From Pseudomonas sp. MTM4 (GTDB lineage: Bacteria; Pseudomonadota; Gammaproteobacteria; Pseudomonadales; Pseudomonadaceae): 64,000 nt of DNA. Shown here one piece after another: positions 46,131 through 54,886 of this stretch. Numbering within the stretch: the first letter of the stretch is position 1; each line of letters starts with the position of its first letter. Location of the stretch: assembly GCF_019355055.1 (NCBI RefSeq), contig NZ_CP048411.1, forward strand, positions 558,001-622,000, read 5' to 3'. Made by a program: the position numbers and the translations under genes. The notes beneath the pieces are model-generated. The model did no database searches. It was not told where the DNA came from and worked only from the letters and a program-made list of their open reading frames with translations.

Positions 46131-46505
46131 ATGCACATATCCGTTCGTCGAAGCCTGAAACCCAAACCGCCACGTCCGCCGCTACACGAAGATCCCGGCC
46201 TGCAGCCGGAACGCACATCGCTGGCATGGGGGCGGACCTTGCTCACCATGATCGCCGTCAGCGCGCTGTTCCTGCGCTGGATGCCCTATCACGGAGCCTT
46301 CGTCGGCATGCTGTTAGCGGTTTCGCTGATCACGGGGCTGTACATCTGGGCCACGCAGCAACGCCGCTATACACGTAGCGCCAGCGCACTGAAGAGTGGA
46401 CGCATTCATGCCGATGCGTCCTCGATCCTGTGGCTGGGCGCTTCGGTTTTCATGCTTGGGGTTCTGGGGCTTTACACCGTTATCTTCTTGCCGATCACTC
46501 GCTGA
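46131..46505 (+). CDS. Second DUF202-like membrane protein
   Basis: 124 residues. It starts at the ATG 2 bases after the first DUF202 gene and has PGLQPERTSLAWGRTLLTM, the divergent form of the same signature (ERT-x-L-A-W-x-R-T), and three membrane helices. The pair is a common tandem in Pseudomonas. The two proteins may form a heteromeric membrane complex; the function is unknown. Confidence 0.78.
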   Translation: MHISVRRSLKPKPPRPPLHEDPGLQPERTSLAWGRTLLTMIAVSALFLRWMPYHGAFVGMLLAVSLITGLYIWATQQRRYTRSASALKSGRIHADASSILWLGASVFMLGVLGLYTVIFLPITR

Positions 46506-46528
46506 GGCAGCAACCAAAAGAGGCTTAA

Positions 46529-47575
46529 ATGACCACCGCTAATCAGCAATTCGCCAGCGACAATTATTCAGGCATCTGCCCTGAGGCCTGGGATGCCATG
46601 GCCAGAGCTAATCAGGGGCACGACCGGGCCTACGGTGATGACCAGTGGACTGCGCGCGCCGCTGACCATTTCCGCCAGTTGTTCGAAACCGATTGCGAAG
46701 TGTTCTTCGCATTCAATGGCACGGCGGCCAACTCCCTGGCGCTGTCTTCCTTGTGCCAGAGCTATCACAGCGTCATCTGCGGAGATATCGCGCATATCGA
46801 AACCGATGAATGCGGCGCGCCGGAATTCTTCTCCAACGGCTCCAAATTGCTGGTGGCGCGGACCGAGGAGGGCAAGCTGACCCCGGCGGCGATTCGCGAA
46901 GTCGCGCTCAAGCGCAAGGACATCCATTACCCCAAGCCGCGTGTCGTCAGCATTACGCAAGCCACTGAAATCGGTACCGTCTACCGGCCCGACGAACTCC
47001 GTGCGATCAGCGATACCTGTAAGGAGCTTGGGCTGCATCTTCACATGGATGGCGCGCGGTTTTCCAATGCCTGTGCATTCCTCGACCTGACGCCCGCCGA
47101 GCTGAGCTGGAAATCGGGCGTGGACGTGCTTTGTTTCGGAGGTACCAAAAACGGCATGGCCGTGGGCGAAGCGATCCTGTTTTTCAACCGGGAGCTGGCC
47201 GAAGACTTCGAATACCGTTGCAAGCAAGCTGGTCAGCTGGCATCCAAGATGCGCTTTCTGTCCGCACCATGGGTTGGATTACTGGAGAGCAACGCCTGGA
47301 TCAAATATGGCGAGCACGCCAATCACTGCGCCCAATTGCTCGCAAAACTGATCAGCGACGTGCCGGGCGTAGAGCTGATGTTTCCCGTCGAAGCAAATGG
47401 CGTCTTCGTGAGCATTCCGCCGTTGGCGCTAGAAGCGTTGAGGAACCGCGGCTGGATGTTCTACACATTCATCGGTGTCGGCGGCGCACGCTTCATGTGC
47501 TCTTGGGACACCAGCGAAGAGCGGGTACGCCAGCTGGCCGACGATATCCGTAGTGTCGTGCTGCAGCACCGATAG
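46529..47575 (+). CDS. ltaE: Low-specificity L-threonine aldolase
   Basis: 348 residues of the PLP fold-type I aldolases. FNGTAANSLAL (PLP phosphate region), LHMDGARFSNA (Asp that binds the pyridine N), and the Schiff-base Lys in CFGGTKNGMAVGE. It cleaves L-threonine and L-allo-threonine to glycine and acetaldehyde. AAAGAGG precedes the ATG by 7 bases. Single gene, convergent with gntP. Confidence 0.92.
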   Translation: MTTANQQFASDNYSGICPEAWDAMARANQGHDRAYGDDQWTARAADHFRQLFETDCEVFFAFNGTAANSLALSSLCQSYHSVICGDIAHIETDECGAPEFFSNGSKLLVARTEEGKLTPAAIREVALKRKDIHYPKPRVVSITQATEIGTVYRPDELRAISDTCKELGLHLHMDGARFSNACAFLDLTPAELSWKSGVDVLCFGGTKNGMAVGEAILFFNRELAEDFEYRCKQAGQLASKMRFLSAPWVGLLESNAWIKYGEHANHCAQLLAKLISDVPGVELMFPVEANGVFVSIPPLALEALRNRGWMFYTFIGVGGARFMCSWDTSEERVRQLADDIRSVVLQHR

Positions 47576-47613
47576 TCAGGGGAGGGGCTTGTGCGTCGAG
47601 CCTCCGGAGCCGC

Positions 47614-47644
47614 GAAAAAAGAAAGCCCCGCATGCGACGGGGCT
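47614..47644 (-). terminator. Rho-independent terminator of gntP
   Basis: On the minus strand AGCCCCG and CGGGGCT pair around a 7-base loop, followed by TTCTTTTTT. It is about 30 bases after the gntP stop; the ltaE transcript may use the same stem. Confidence 0.8.
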
Positions 47645-47675
47645 CCCTGTGGTCCGTTGGCAGGCCCGATGGGGG

Positions 47676-49028
47676 TCAGGTTATGAACAGGCTGATCACC
47701 AGGCAGATAGCGAGACCGGTCAGGCCGACGATCGTTTTCATCACCGTCCAGGATTTCAGCGTGTCGGAGACGCTCATGCCGAAGTACCGGTTGGCCATCC
47801 AGAAGCCTGAATCATTGACGTGCGAGAAGGCGGCGCCACCACAGGCAATGGCGATAGTGCACAGCGCCAGCATTTGCGGACTTGCGCCAAGCAACTGAGC
47901 CACCGGTGCCGTCAGGCTTGCGCCAGTGATCATCGCTACGGTACCCGACCCTTGGGAAATCCGCATGATCGCCGCCGTTGCAAAGCCGAACAGCACGAGC
48001 GGCATGTTCATGTCCTGCATCGCATCGGCGAGGATCTTGCCGACGCCTGATTCGACCAGCACCTTGCCGAACACACCACCCGCTCCGGTGATCAGGATGA
48101 TGATCCCGGCTGGCTCCAGCGCCTTGGTAGCGATCTTCTGCAACTGGTCCGCCGTAAAGCCGCGATTATGTCCGAATATCCAAAAGGTCAGCAGCGTCGT
48201 CAGCAGCAGGGCGATGATCGGGTTGCCGATAAACATCAAGATGTCACGTAGCGGATTTCCTTCGGACAGCAGCATCTCGGCCGAGGTGTTTCCGAGGATC
48301 AGCACCAGCGGCAACAGAAGGGTGAGGACCACGCCTTTGAATGCCGGCAATTTGCTCGGGTCATCGAACTTGCTCTCCCCGGTCACCATGTATTCAGGCA
48401 CCGGAACGAAGATACGGCTCGAAATGAACTTGCCGAACATGGGACCCGCGACGGCCATCGCTGGCAATCCGGCGATCACGCCCCAGATGATGACCCAACC
48501 GAGGTCGGCGCCCAGAATGCTGGCGGTCGCGATCGGGCCGGGGGTTGGCGGCAGAAAAGTGTGGGTCACGCTCAGCCCTGCGCACAGCGGGATGCCGTAA
48601 TAGAGCAGGGACTTGCCGGTACGGCGTGCGATGCCGTAGATCAGGGGCACCAGGATGACGATGGCCACATCGATGAACACGGCGATGGAGACGAGGAATC
48701 CGACCAGTCCCAACGCCCAGGGAACGCTGCGGTCCCCGCATTTGTCGATCAGGGTCAGCGCTAAGCGCTCCGAGCCGCCCGAGACGCGCAGCATCTCGCC
48801 GAACATCGATCCGAGTCCGATAATCAACGCGACGAAGCCCAGCGTGCCGCCCATCGACTTGACGATGAAAGCGAGGAGGTCTTGCGGCGCCATGCCAATG
48901 GCGAGGCCCGCGCCGAGACTGACCAGAATCAGCGCAAGGAAGGGTTGGAATTTAAGTTTGACGATCAGAAAGAGCAGGGCGACGATCGACGTCGCTGTGA
49001 CCGTCAGTATCAGGGCATTACTTTCCAT
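47676..49028 (-). CDS. Gluconate permease, GntP family
   Basis: 450 residues with about 12-14 membrane helices and the GntP-family segments LIGLGSMFGEMLRVSGGSERLALTL, FFLPPTPGP-like (HTFLPPTPGPIATASILGAD) and HVNDSGFWMANRYFGMSV near the C-terminus. H+-driven import of gluconate or a related aldonate. It follows the IlvD/Edd-type dehydratase by 75 bases on the same strand, so the aldonate dehydrated by that enzyme is the likely substrate. Confidence 0.92.
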   Translation of the reverse strand: MESNALILTVTATSIVALLFLIVKLKFQPFLALILVSLGAGLAIGMAPQDLLAFIVKSMGGTLGFVALIIGLGSMFGEMLRVSGGSERLALTLIDKCGDRSVPWALGLVGFLVSIAVFIDVAIVILVPLIYGIARRTGKSLLYYGIPLCAGLSVTHTFLPPTPGPIATASILGADLGWVIIWGVIAGLPAMAVAGPMFGKFISSRIFVPVPEYMVTGESKFDDPSKLPAFKGVVLTLLLPLVLILGNTSAEMLLSEGNPLRDILMFIGNPIIALLLTTLLTFWIFGHNRGFTADQLQKIATKALEPAGIIILITGAGGVFGKVLVESGVGKILADAMQDMNMPLVLFGFATAAIMRISQGSGTVAMITGASLTAPVAQLLGASPQMLALCTIAIACGGAAFSHVNDSGFWMANRYFGMSVSDTLKSWTVMKTIVGLTGLAICLVISLFIT

Positions 49029-49103
49029 TCGGACTCCGATTGTTATTGTGAGGAGCGTAAAAGCGCGCCGGTCATCCGGCGCATGCGCAAGCGCTGAGCG
49101 AAA

Positions 49104-50861
49104 TCAGTCGCTGGAACCACTGGGGACCCGACCTTGCATGGTCGGTGGACGCAGGAAGTCGAAATCGCAGCCTTTGTCGGCCTGGGTGATCTGTTCGAAG
49201 AAGAGCTTGCGGTAGCCGCGCTCGGCGTTCTGGGGTTTGGGCAGCACAAGGGCTGCGCGCCGGCGCTCGAGTTCATCCTCGGCTACCAGCAAGTCGATGC
49301 TGCGCTTGGAGACGCTCAAGCGAATCCGATCGCCACTCTGCACCAGAGCCAGCGGTCCGCCCAATGCAGCCTCCGGCGTCACATGCAGCACGATGGTCCC
49401 GGCAGCGGTGCCACTCATGCGACCGTCGGATATCCGCACCATGTCCTTGACGCCAGCGCGCGCGAGTTTTTTCGGAATGGGCAGGTAGCCAGCTTCAGGC
49501 ATGCCGGGCGCGCCAATTGGGCCGATATTCTTGAGCACCAGCACATCGTCGGCGTTTACGTCGAGGTCGGGATCATCCAGGCGCCGGGCTAGATCCTCCG
49601 AGTTTTCGAACACGACTGCACGGCCTTCGTGCTCCATCAGCGTCGCGTCGGCGGCGGACTGCTTGATGATGGCGCCTTCGGGCGCAAGGCTGCCGCGCAA
49701 AAACGCGATGCCACCGACCGGATAGATCGGGTCCTTCACGCTGCGCACCACGTCCTGCTTGAAGACCGGCACTTGATCGAGCTCTTCGCCTAACGTGCGA
49801 CCGGTAACGGTGAGCGCGTCGAGATGGAGCAACGGACGCAGTTCGCGCAGCACCGTCTGCAGCCCGCCTGCGCGATGAAGGTCTTCCATGTAATGCTGGC
49901 CGGACGGTTTGAGGTCGACCAGTACCGGAGTGTCCCTGCTCATACGATCGAAGGCCTCCAGGTCGATGTCATAGCCCATGCGTCCGGCAATGGCGGTCAG
50001 GTGCACGATGCCATTGGTGGAGCCACCGATGGCCAGCAGCACGCGCAGGGCGTTCTCGAAAGCCTTGGGCGTGAGGATCTTGTCGGGCGTGAGTTGGCTG
50101 CGGGCCATTTCGACGGCCTGCTTGCCGGTGAGTTCGGCAATGCGCATGCGATCGGAGGTAACGGCCGGTGGCGTCGCTCCGCCGGGCAACACGATACCCA
50201 GCGCCTCGCTGATACAGGCCATGGTGCTGGCGGTCCCCATTACCGAGCAAGTTCCAACGCTGGCAACCAGCTTCGAATTGACCTCGACGATTTCAGCCTC
50301 GTCGATCTCCTCGCCACGGTACTGTCCCCAGTAACGTCGACAATCGGTACAGGCACCGACGCGTACCCCACGATGGCCGCCCGTCAGCATGGAGCCGGTG
50401 ATCAGTTGCACGGTGGGGATGTTTGCCGAGGCGGCGCCCATCAGCTGTGCGGGTACGGTTTTGTCGCATCCACCAATGAGCACCACGGCGTCCATGGGCT
50501 GTGCACGGATCATTTCTTCCGTGTCCATCGACATCAGGTTGCGCAAGTACATGCTGGTCGGCGTGGAAAAGCTTTCACCGATGGAAATGGTGGGGAAGTC
50601 GATTGCGAGTCCGCCGGCCAGCATCACGCCGCGCTTAACCGCCTCGATCAGTTGCGGTGCATTGCCATGACAGGGGTTGTAACCGCTACCGGTATTTATG
50701 ATGCCGACGATGGTGCGGTCCAGCGCATCGTCCGTATAGCCGGCGCCCTTGATGAACGCCTTACGCAAAAAGAGCGAGAAGCCGGTATCTCCATAATTCG
50801 TAAGCCCCTTGCGCAGGCCCGTCGGTACGACCACGGCGTCGTCTGTTTTCTTGTCCACCAT
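49104..50861 (-). CDS. IlvD/Edd-family dehydratase, probably for an aldonate
   Basis: 585 residues. The three Fe-S cluster cysteines are in YNPCHGNAPQ (about 63), IGGCDKTVPA (about 131) and VGTCSVMGTAST (about 203), and the catalytic Ser is in SDGRMSGTAAG. This is the sugar-acid branch (arabinonate, xylonate or gluconate dehydratase), longer N-terminally than Edd and lacking the branched-chain context. Its neighbours, a GntP permease and an FCD regulator, support an aldonate; which one is not clear. AAAGGTG lies before the start. A 15-base palindrome overlaps the presumed promoter. Confidence 0.85.
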   Translation of the reverse strand: MVDKKTDDAVVVPTGLRKGLTNYGDTGFSLFLRKAFIKGAGYTDDALDRTIVGIINTGSGYNPCHGNAPQLIEAVKRGVMLAGGLAIDFPTISIGESFSTPTSMYLRNLMSMDTEEMIRAQPMDAVVLIGGCDKTVPAQLMGAASANIPTVQLITGSMLTGGHRGVRVGACTDCRRYWGQYRGEEIDEAEIVEVNSKLVASVGTCSVMGTASTMACISEALGIVLPGGATPPAVTSDRMRIAELTGKQAVEMARSQLTPDKILTPKAFENALRVLLAIGGSTNGIVHLTAIAGRMGYDIDLEAFDRMSRDTPVLVDLKPSGQHYMEDLHRAGGLQTVLRELRPLLHLDALTVTGRTLGEELDQVPVFKQDVVRSVKDPIYPVGGIAFLRGSLAPEGAIIKQSAADATLMEHEGRAVVFENSEDLARRLDDPDLDVNADDVLVLKNIGPIGAPGMPEAGYLPIPKKLARAGVKDMVRISDGRMSGTAAGTIVLHVTPEAALGGPLALVQSGDRIRLSVSKRSIDLLVAEDELERRRAALVLPKPQNAERGYRKLFFEQITQADKGCDFDFLRPPTMQGRVPSGSSD

Positions 50862-50881
50862 CGGATTTCACCTTTGTCGAT

Positions 50882-50896
50882 ATTATTATCAATAAT
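50882..50896 (-). promoter_or_regulatory. Palindrome upstream of the dehydratase gene, candidate operator
   Basis: ATTATTATCAATAAT, arms ATTATT/AATAAT with a 3-base spacer, 21-35 bases before the dehydratase start. It differs from the operator-like 20-mers of the uronate cluster. The adjacent divergent FCD-type regulator is the obvious candidate binder. Confidence 0.5.
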
Positions 50897-51012
50897 CTGA
50901 TGGACGCATTTAGCCATGATATGAATATCGTGGCAACCCATGCGGCGCGTCCCGTTGAGGCAGTACCAGAATCCCTCTATAGTCCTGCTGATAAGTTCGA
51001 TAGCACCTGGAA

Positions 51013-51723
51013 ATGCCCTTGGATGAATCGCAGATAACGCCGGTTTCAGATGCGGCTAACAGTCCGCAGTCAGTAATCGAGACGTTGGAAGAAGAAATTG
51101 TGCTCGGTACGCTGCACCCGCGCGAGCGCCTGGTCGAAGACGATCTGATGGCGCGCTTCGGACTCAAGCGCCATGCGGTACGGAACGCTCTTGCGGAGCT
51201 TGAGCAAATGGGGCTTGTCGAACGCAAACGCAATATTGGCGCGTTGGTAAAGGCCTATACGATCGAAGAGGTCGAGCATCTCTACGAGGTCCGCGAGCTG
51301 CTCGAAACCTATTGTGTCCGCCTCATTCAGCTTCCGGTCCCTGAAGAGCGCCTGCAGACTCTGCTGTCGATCCAACACGCCCATGATGATGCGGTGGAAC
51401 GTAGCGATCTGCGCCAGCTCTTTCGCCTGAACGTGCGCTTTCACCGAGAGCTGTTCAGCCTGGCGAAGAACCCGGTACTCGTCGAGGCCATCAGCAACCA
51501 TGCCCAGCGAGCCCATTCGATGCGCTCGTCAACCATCGCCATGCCGTCCCAGCTCGAACGTTCACGCCAAGACCATTGGGAATTGATAAATGCACTGCGA
51601 GGTGGCGACGTAGAGGCTTTGGTTTCGCTGTGCCGCGGGCACCTGTCTCCATCTAAGGAAGCGTATATCCAAGCGCAAAAGTTACGTGCTGGCCCAGTCG
51701 ACAAGCTGTCTGCCGCCAGATAA
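51013..51723 (+). CDS. GntR-family transcriptional regulator, FCD subfamily
   Basis: 236 residues. N-terminal winged helix-turn-helix (VLGTLHPRERLVEDDLMARF, LKRHAVRNALAELEQMGLVER) and C-terminal all-helical FCD ligand-binding domain with the metal-binding pattern: Asp in DAVERSDLRQLFRLNVRFHRELF, His residues there and SNHAQRAHSM. Divergent from the dehydratase-gntP unit, so it likely controls those genes. It may also act on the uronate operators 15-30 kb away, but this is open. Confidence 0.9.
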   Translation: MPLDESQITPVSDAANSPQSVIETLEEEIVLGTLHPRERLVEDDLMARFGLKRHAVRNALAELEQMGLVERKRNIGALVKAYTIEEVEHLYEVRELLETYCVRLIQLPVPEERLQTLLSIQHAHDDAVERSDLRQLFRLNVRFHRELFSLAKNPVLVEAISNHAQRAHSMRSSTIAMPSQLERSRQDHWELINALRGGDVEALVSLCRGHLSPSKEAYIQAQKLRAGPVDKLSAAR

Positions 51724-52206
51724 TCGGCTCAAGCGGAGCACTCGTGGGCAAGGCTGCCCAGACGGTGTGCAGGAACACGCGTGGAAGTATCAGCCGCTTC
51801 GAGTGTTCGGCAAGATTTGATTGGGAACGCGGGGCACACTGGCTATCGAACAGGGCCGACGGGGCCCGATTGGGACGGCGAATTACGATGTGGTAGTGCC
51901 GTTGCCGGCCACGGCGTCGCCTTGCAATGCAGCACCAAATTGGGTGCAAAGAGAAGAGATACATACGGCTGTGGCGTCTACTTAAAAAATGTTGGCAAAT
52001 TTGTCCAGACGAATCAATGACTTAAGTCGATTAAGATTTAAAAAGTAGATTGCAGTGGCGATAAAATCGGTCGTGGTCTACTTTTTTATCATGCGCTCTC
52101 ATGCATAACTTGAGGCTGCACACTGTTGGAAATTTACGCGCTTTTCACATCTGCGTTGGGCTACGCCGTTGAGCTAGTTAACGCATTTATTTGTCGGATA
52201 TAACTT
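51724..52206. other. Region between the FCD regulator and tniA, containing the presumed left end of the transposon
   Basis: 483 bases. The first 220 bases have host-like GC content; from about 51945 the sequence becomes AT-rich and repetitive. No gene is seen. Confidence 0.55.
51969..52137. repeat. Repeated motifs, candidate transposase-binding sites at the left end
   Basis: TGTGGCGTCTACTT (51970-51983) and GTGGTCTACTTTTTT (52073-52087) are direct repeats, and AAAAGTAGA around 52041-52050 is an inverted copy of the same TCTACTT core. A second pair is TGTTGGCAAATTT (51990-52002) and TGTTGGAAATTTA (52124-52136). Multiple end repeats of this kind are typical of TniA/TnsB-type elements. The outer TGT at 51970 is a possible terminus. 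No matching inverted copy was found at the right side. Confidence 0.45.
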
Positions 52207-54027
52207 ATGACCGACCAGCTAGTTTCTGGAGAGCTTGTGGTTGCGAAGGGAAAGCTTGCCACAGTTAAAACGGTATTCAGTGACAAGCATATCAGGGTAA
52301 TTATTAATGCTTCTGGCGAGGCACTGATAGTTTCTAAGCGCGATATCGAGCGGATTGCAGGGGTCGCCGATAAACTGAGCGTTGCTAATGAAGTTCGTCT
52401 AAATGTTAATGACTATACAGAAGATGAGCTATCTCTTGCCGCTGAACGCTATAACGTAATTAGGAAGTGGAAATTAGCGGAAGTAACGATAAGTGAAGCT
52501 TGTCTGCTGCTAAACGTATCGCGGAGCTATTTCTTCCAATTGGCCAAGAAGTTCGACGAGGACGTTGGTCCGTTGTCTCTAGTTCTCCAGAAGCGGGGGG
52601 TTAAGGAAGGTGTAACCCGGTTGGATGAATCAGTTGAAGTGGCAATTTTTGAAGCGACTAAAAAAGTGTACGCGTCGAGAGGGGCTAGTTATAGCAAAGT
52701 TTGGGTGGAAGTTGATGTTAAATGTAAAGAGCAGGGTTTTCCTTCTCCTTGTAAGGATACAGTTTTGCGGCGCGTGCGATCAATTTTATCAGAAAAAAAC
52801 AGATTAAAAATAAAACGGGGCCCTGACGCGGCAGCCCAAAAGTTTATAGCGCGCGCAGGTAAGAAAACTGTTCAAAGACCGTTACAGTGGGTGCAAATGG
52901 ACCACACATTGGTCGACATCATTCTGCTAGCGGACGATCGTGTCCATGTGATTGGTCGCCCTTGGTTAACGGTAGCAATTGACGTATACACACGAGTAAT
53001 TCTTGGGTACTACCTCAGTCTTCACGTTCCGTCGACTGTTTCGGTAGCATGTGCACTTAGCCAGAGTGTGCTTCCTAAAGTAGGTTTTGCCAGAACTGTT
53101 GGCATAGATTCTGAAGATTATCCCTATTATGGCAAGCCCGAGGTTCTGCACATGGATAATGCCGCAGAGTTTACAAGTGCAAAATTCAAGGCTGGATGCG
53201 AAGCATTTGGAATACATCCTGCGTACCGTCCAATTGGTCAAAAGCACTTTGGCGGCCATGTGGAAAGATTGATTGGTACGTTCATGACAACCAAAGTGCA
53301 CTTATTAAAGGGCACTACGATGTCGAATTCGGTTGCGCGCCGGGATCTCAATAGTGAAAAGAGCGCCACCATGACCTTCTCTGATTTTTTTGGCTGGTTT
53401 GCGCGCGAAGTGGTTGTCTACCATTCTACGATACATAGCGCATTGAAAATTAGTCCGCGACAAACATGGGCTGACTATTTTGCACCAAACGGGGGTATTC
53501 CTTATCCTCCGAAACTTTCGGACCCCGAGCAGCTGAAACTTTGGTTCATGCCTCAAGAAAGCCGTAAAGTTAATCCGGGAGGTATCAAGCTGCATGGCCA
53601 AGTCTATTGGGATCCTGTACTAACACCTTTTGTTGGTGCAAGCAATGTAATTGTTAAGTCAGATCCGTTCAATATGAATCAGGTGTGGGTGAAATTGAAT
53701 GGCCAATTTTGTCCTATTCCCCTGGCTGACCTGACGGGACAGGCACCCAGCTATGAAGAATATCGCGCAAGTAAGTTCCATCGTCGAGCGGTACGCTCTG
53801 GAGCTATCTGTGATGATAGAGGGCGCAAAGCCTACAGGGCCAAGCAAGAAATCGAGGCGGAGAGTACCAGGCTAACTCGAAAGGAGAGACGCCGACATGC
53901 CGCAGAAAAAGCTTATTTTGATGCTCAGCCAATGCCCACCGGGGATAATTCGGCAGTTAAGCCGGTTAAGATAAAGCCTGACTATGCGGCTCCTCCAAAG
54001 AGATTCAAGCCTGAGGACCCGAAATGA
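52207..54027 (+). CDS. tniA: Transposase TniA (DDE, Mu/TnsB-like)
   Basis: 606 residues. An N-terminal helix-turn-helix region (residues about 85-115, ISEACLLLNVSRSYFFQLAK) precedes the retroviral-integrase-type core. Catalytic residues: Asp in VQMDHTLVD (about 231), Asp in LHMDNAAEF (about 316) and Glu in HVERLIGTF (about 354), D-D-35ish-E spacing. A Mu-transposase C-terminal beta-barrel (LHGQVYWDPVLTPF, QVWVKLNGQF) and a basic tail follow. It cuts and joins the element ends. Codon use is much more AT-rich than in flanking core genes. Overlaps tniB by ATGA. Confidence 0.93.
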   Translation: MTDQLVSGELVVAKGKLATVKTVFSDKHIRVIINASGEALIVSKRDIERIAGVADKLSVANEVRLNVNDYTEDELSLAAERYNVIRKWKLAEVTISEACLLLNVSRSYFFQLAKKFDEDVGPLSLVLQKRGVKEGVTRLDESVEVAIFEATKKVYASRGASYSKVWVEVDVKCKEQGFPSPCKDTVLRRVRSILSEKNRLKIKRGPDAAAQKFIARAGKKTVQRPLQWVQMDHTLVDIILLADDRVHVIGRPWLTVAIDVYTRVILGYYLSLHVPSTVSVACALSQSVLPKVGFARTVGIDSEDYPYYGKPEVLHMDNAAEFTSAKFKAGCEAFGIHPAYRPIGQKHFGGHVERLIGTFMTTKVHLLKGTTMSNSVARRDLNSEKSATMTFSDFFGWFAREVVVYHSTIHSALKISPRQTWADYFAPNGGIPYPPKLSDPEQLKLWFMPQESRKVNPGGIKLHGQVYWDPVLTPFVGASNVIVKSDPFNMNQVWVKLNGQFCPIPLADLTGQAPSYEEYRASKFHRRAVRSGAICDDRGRKAYRAKQEIEAESTRLTRKERRRHAAEKAYFDAQPMPTGDNSAVKPVKIKPDYAAPPKRFKPEDPK

Positions 54028-54884
54028 GCGGGGAGCACGTTCGACATGACATGCAAAAGTATCTGACCGCTGATATAGATGTGCGAATTGCTGCAATTCA
54101 TCAAGAGTTTTGGGTGGATAATAATTCCAGCGAAGCTGTATTTCGAATGATGAATAATATAGCGGCCGTCCCAGAGCGTATGAATGCGCCAGCGTTGCTT
54201 GTGGTTGGTCCCGGCGGGTCCGGTAAAACCGCGATTATCTCGAAGATCCCTAAACGAGTTAGAAACAGCGAAGGATTAGCCATCCTCTCCATGGCAGAAT
54301 CACCCGAGATTAACGTAAAGAAGAGTCTTAAAGTTGAGCTTGCGCTGGCGCTTGGTTTGCCAGTCGCATCTGGAGGGAGGCCTAAAAGCGGCCCGGATAT
54401 CCCAAACGAAATCAGAGAAGTCATCAAACTTAGGAAAATTTGGGGGCTAGTTATTGATGAGTTTCATGATGCGCTGCTGCGTTCCAAGCAGGAACAACGG
54501 ATCAATATGTCTATCCTTAAGAAACTGCTGGGATTGGAGTATGGCTTGAAGCTGTTCTGCTTTGGTACAGTTAGCGCGAGGAATGCCCTTCAGTCTAATG
54601 ATGAATTCAAAAGGCGGTTTCATGAGATCGCCCTTGCAGATTGGTGTGAAGATGAGGCATTTAGATCCTTTCTGCTAGAGGTCGAGGAATCATTGCCGTT
54701 ACAGCTGCCGTCGCAATTGTACTCTGAGGAAATGGTAAGATCGATATTATCTATTACTTATGGGAGGATGGATAAGACTCTCGAGTTGATTAGAGGTGCG
54801 GCGTGTTATGCGGTAAAGCTGGGCGTGGAGAAGGTTGATCTAGAGATGCTGCGACGTGCAAGCAAAAATCCCTGGGGGTACTAG
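54024..54884 (+). CDS. tniB: Transposition ATPase TniB (AAA+)
   Basis: 286 residues. Walker A GPGGSGKTAII (about residue 63), Walker B GLVIDEFHDAL with DEF, and sensor-like FGTVSARNALQ. AAA+ ATPases of the TniB/TnsC type load on target DNA and activate the DDE transposase. It starts within the tniA stop (ATGA), and tniQ follows 2 bases after its stop, so the three are one operon. AT-rich like tniA. Confidence 0.93.
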   Translation: MSGEHVRHDMQKYLTADIDVRIAAIHQEFWVDNNSSEAVFRMMNNIAAVPERMNAPALLVVGPGGSGKTAIISKIPKRVRNSEGLAILSMAESPEINVKKSLKVELALALGLPVASGGRPKSGPDIPNEIREVIKLRKIWGLVIDEFHDALLRSKQEQRINMSILKKLLGLEYGLKLFCFGTVSARNALQSNDEFKRRFHEIALADWCEDEAFRSFLLEVEESLPLQLPSQLYSEEMVRSILSITYGRMDKTLELIRGAACYAVKLGVEKVDLEMLRRASKNPWGY

Positions 54885-54886
54885 GT

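Noticed and set aside
51781..52020. Possible 79-codon plus-strand ORF between the FCD regulator and tniA
   Set aside because: No ribosome site and no coding character; composition changes in the middle from host-like to AT-rich, which marks the element boundary and not a gene.
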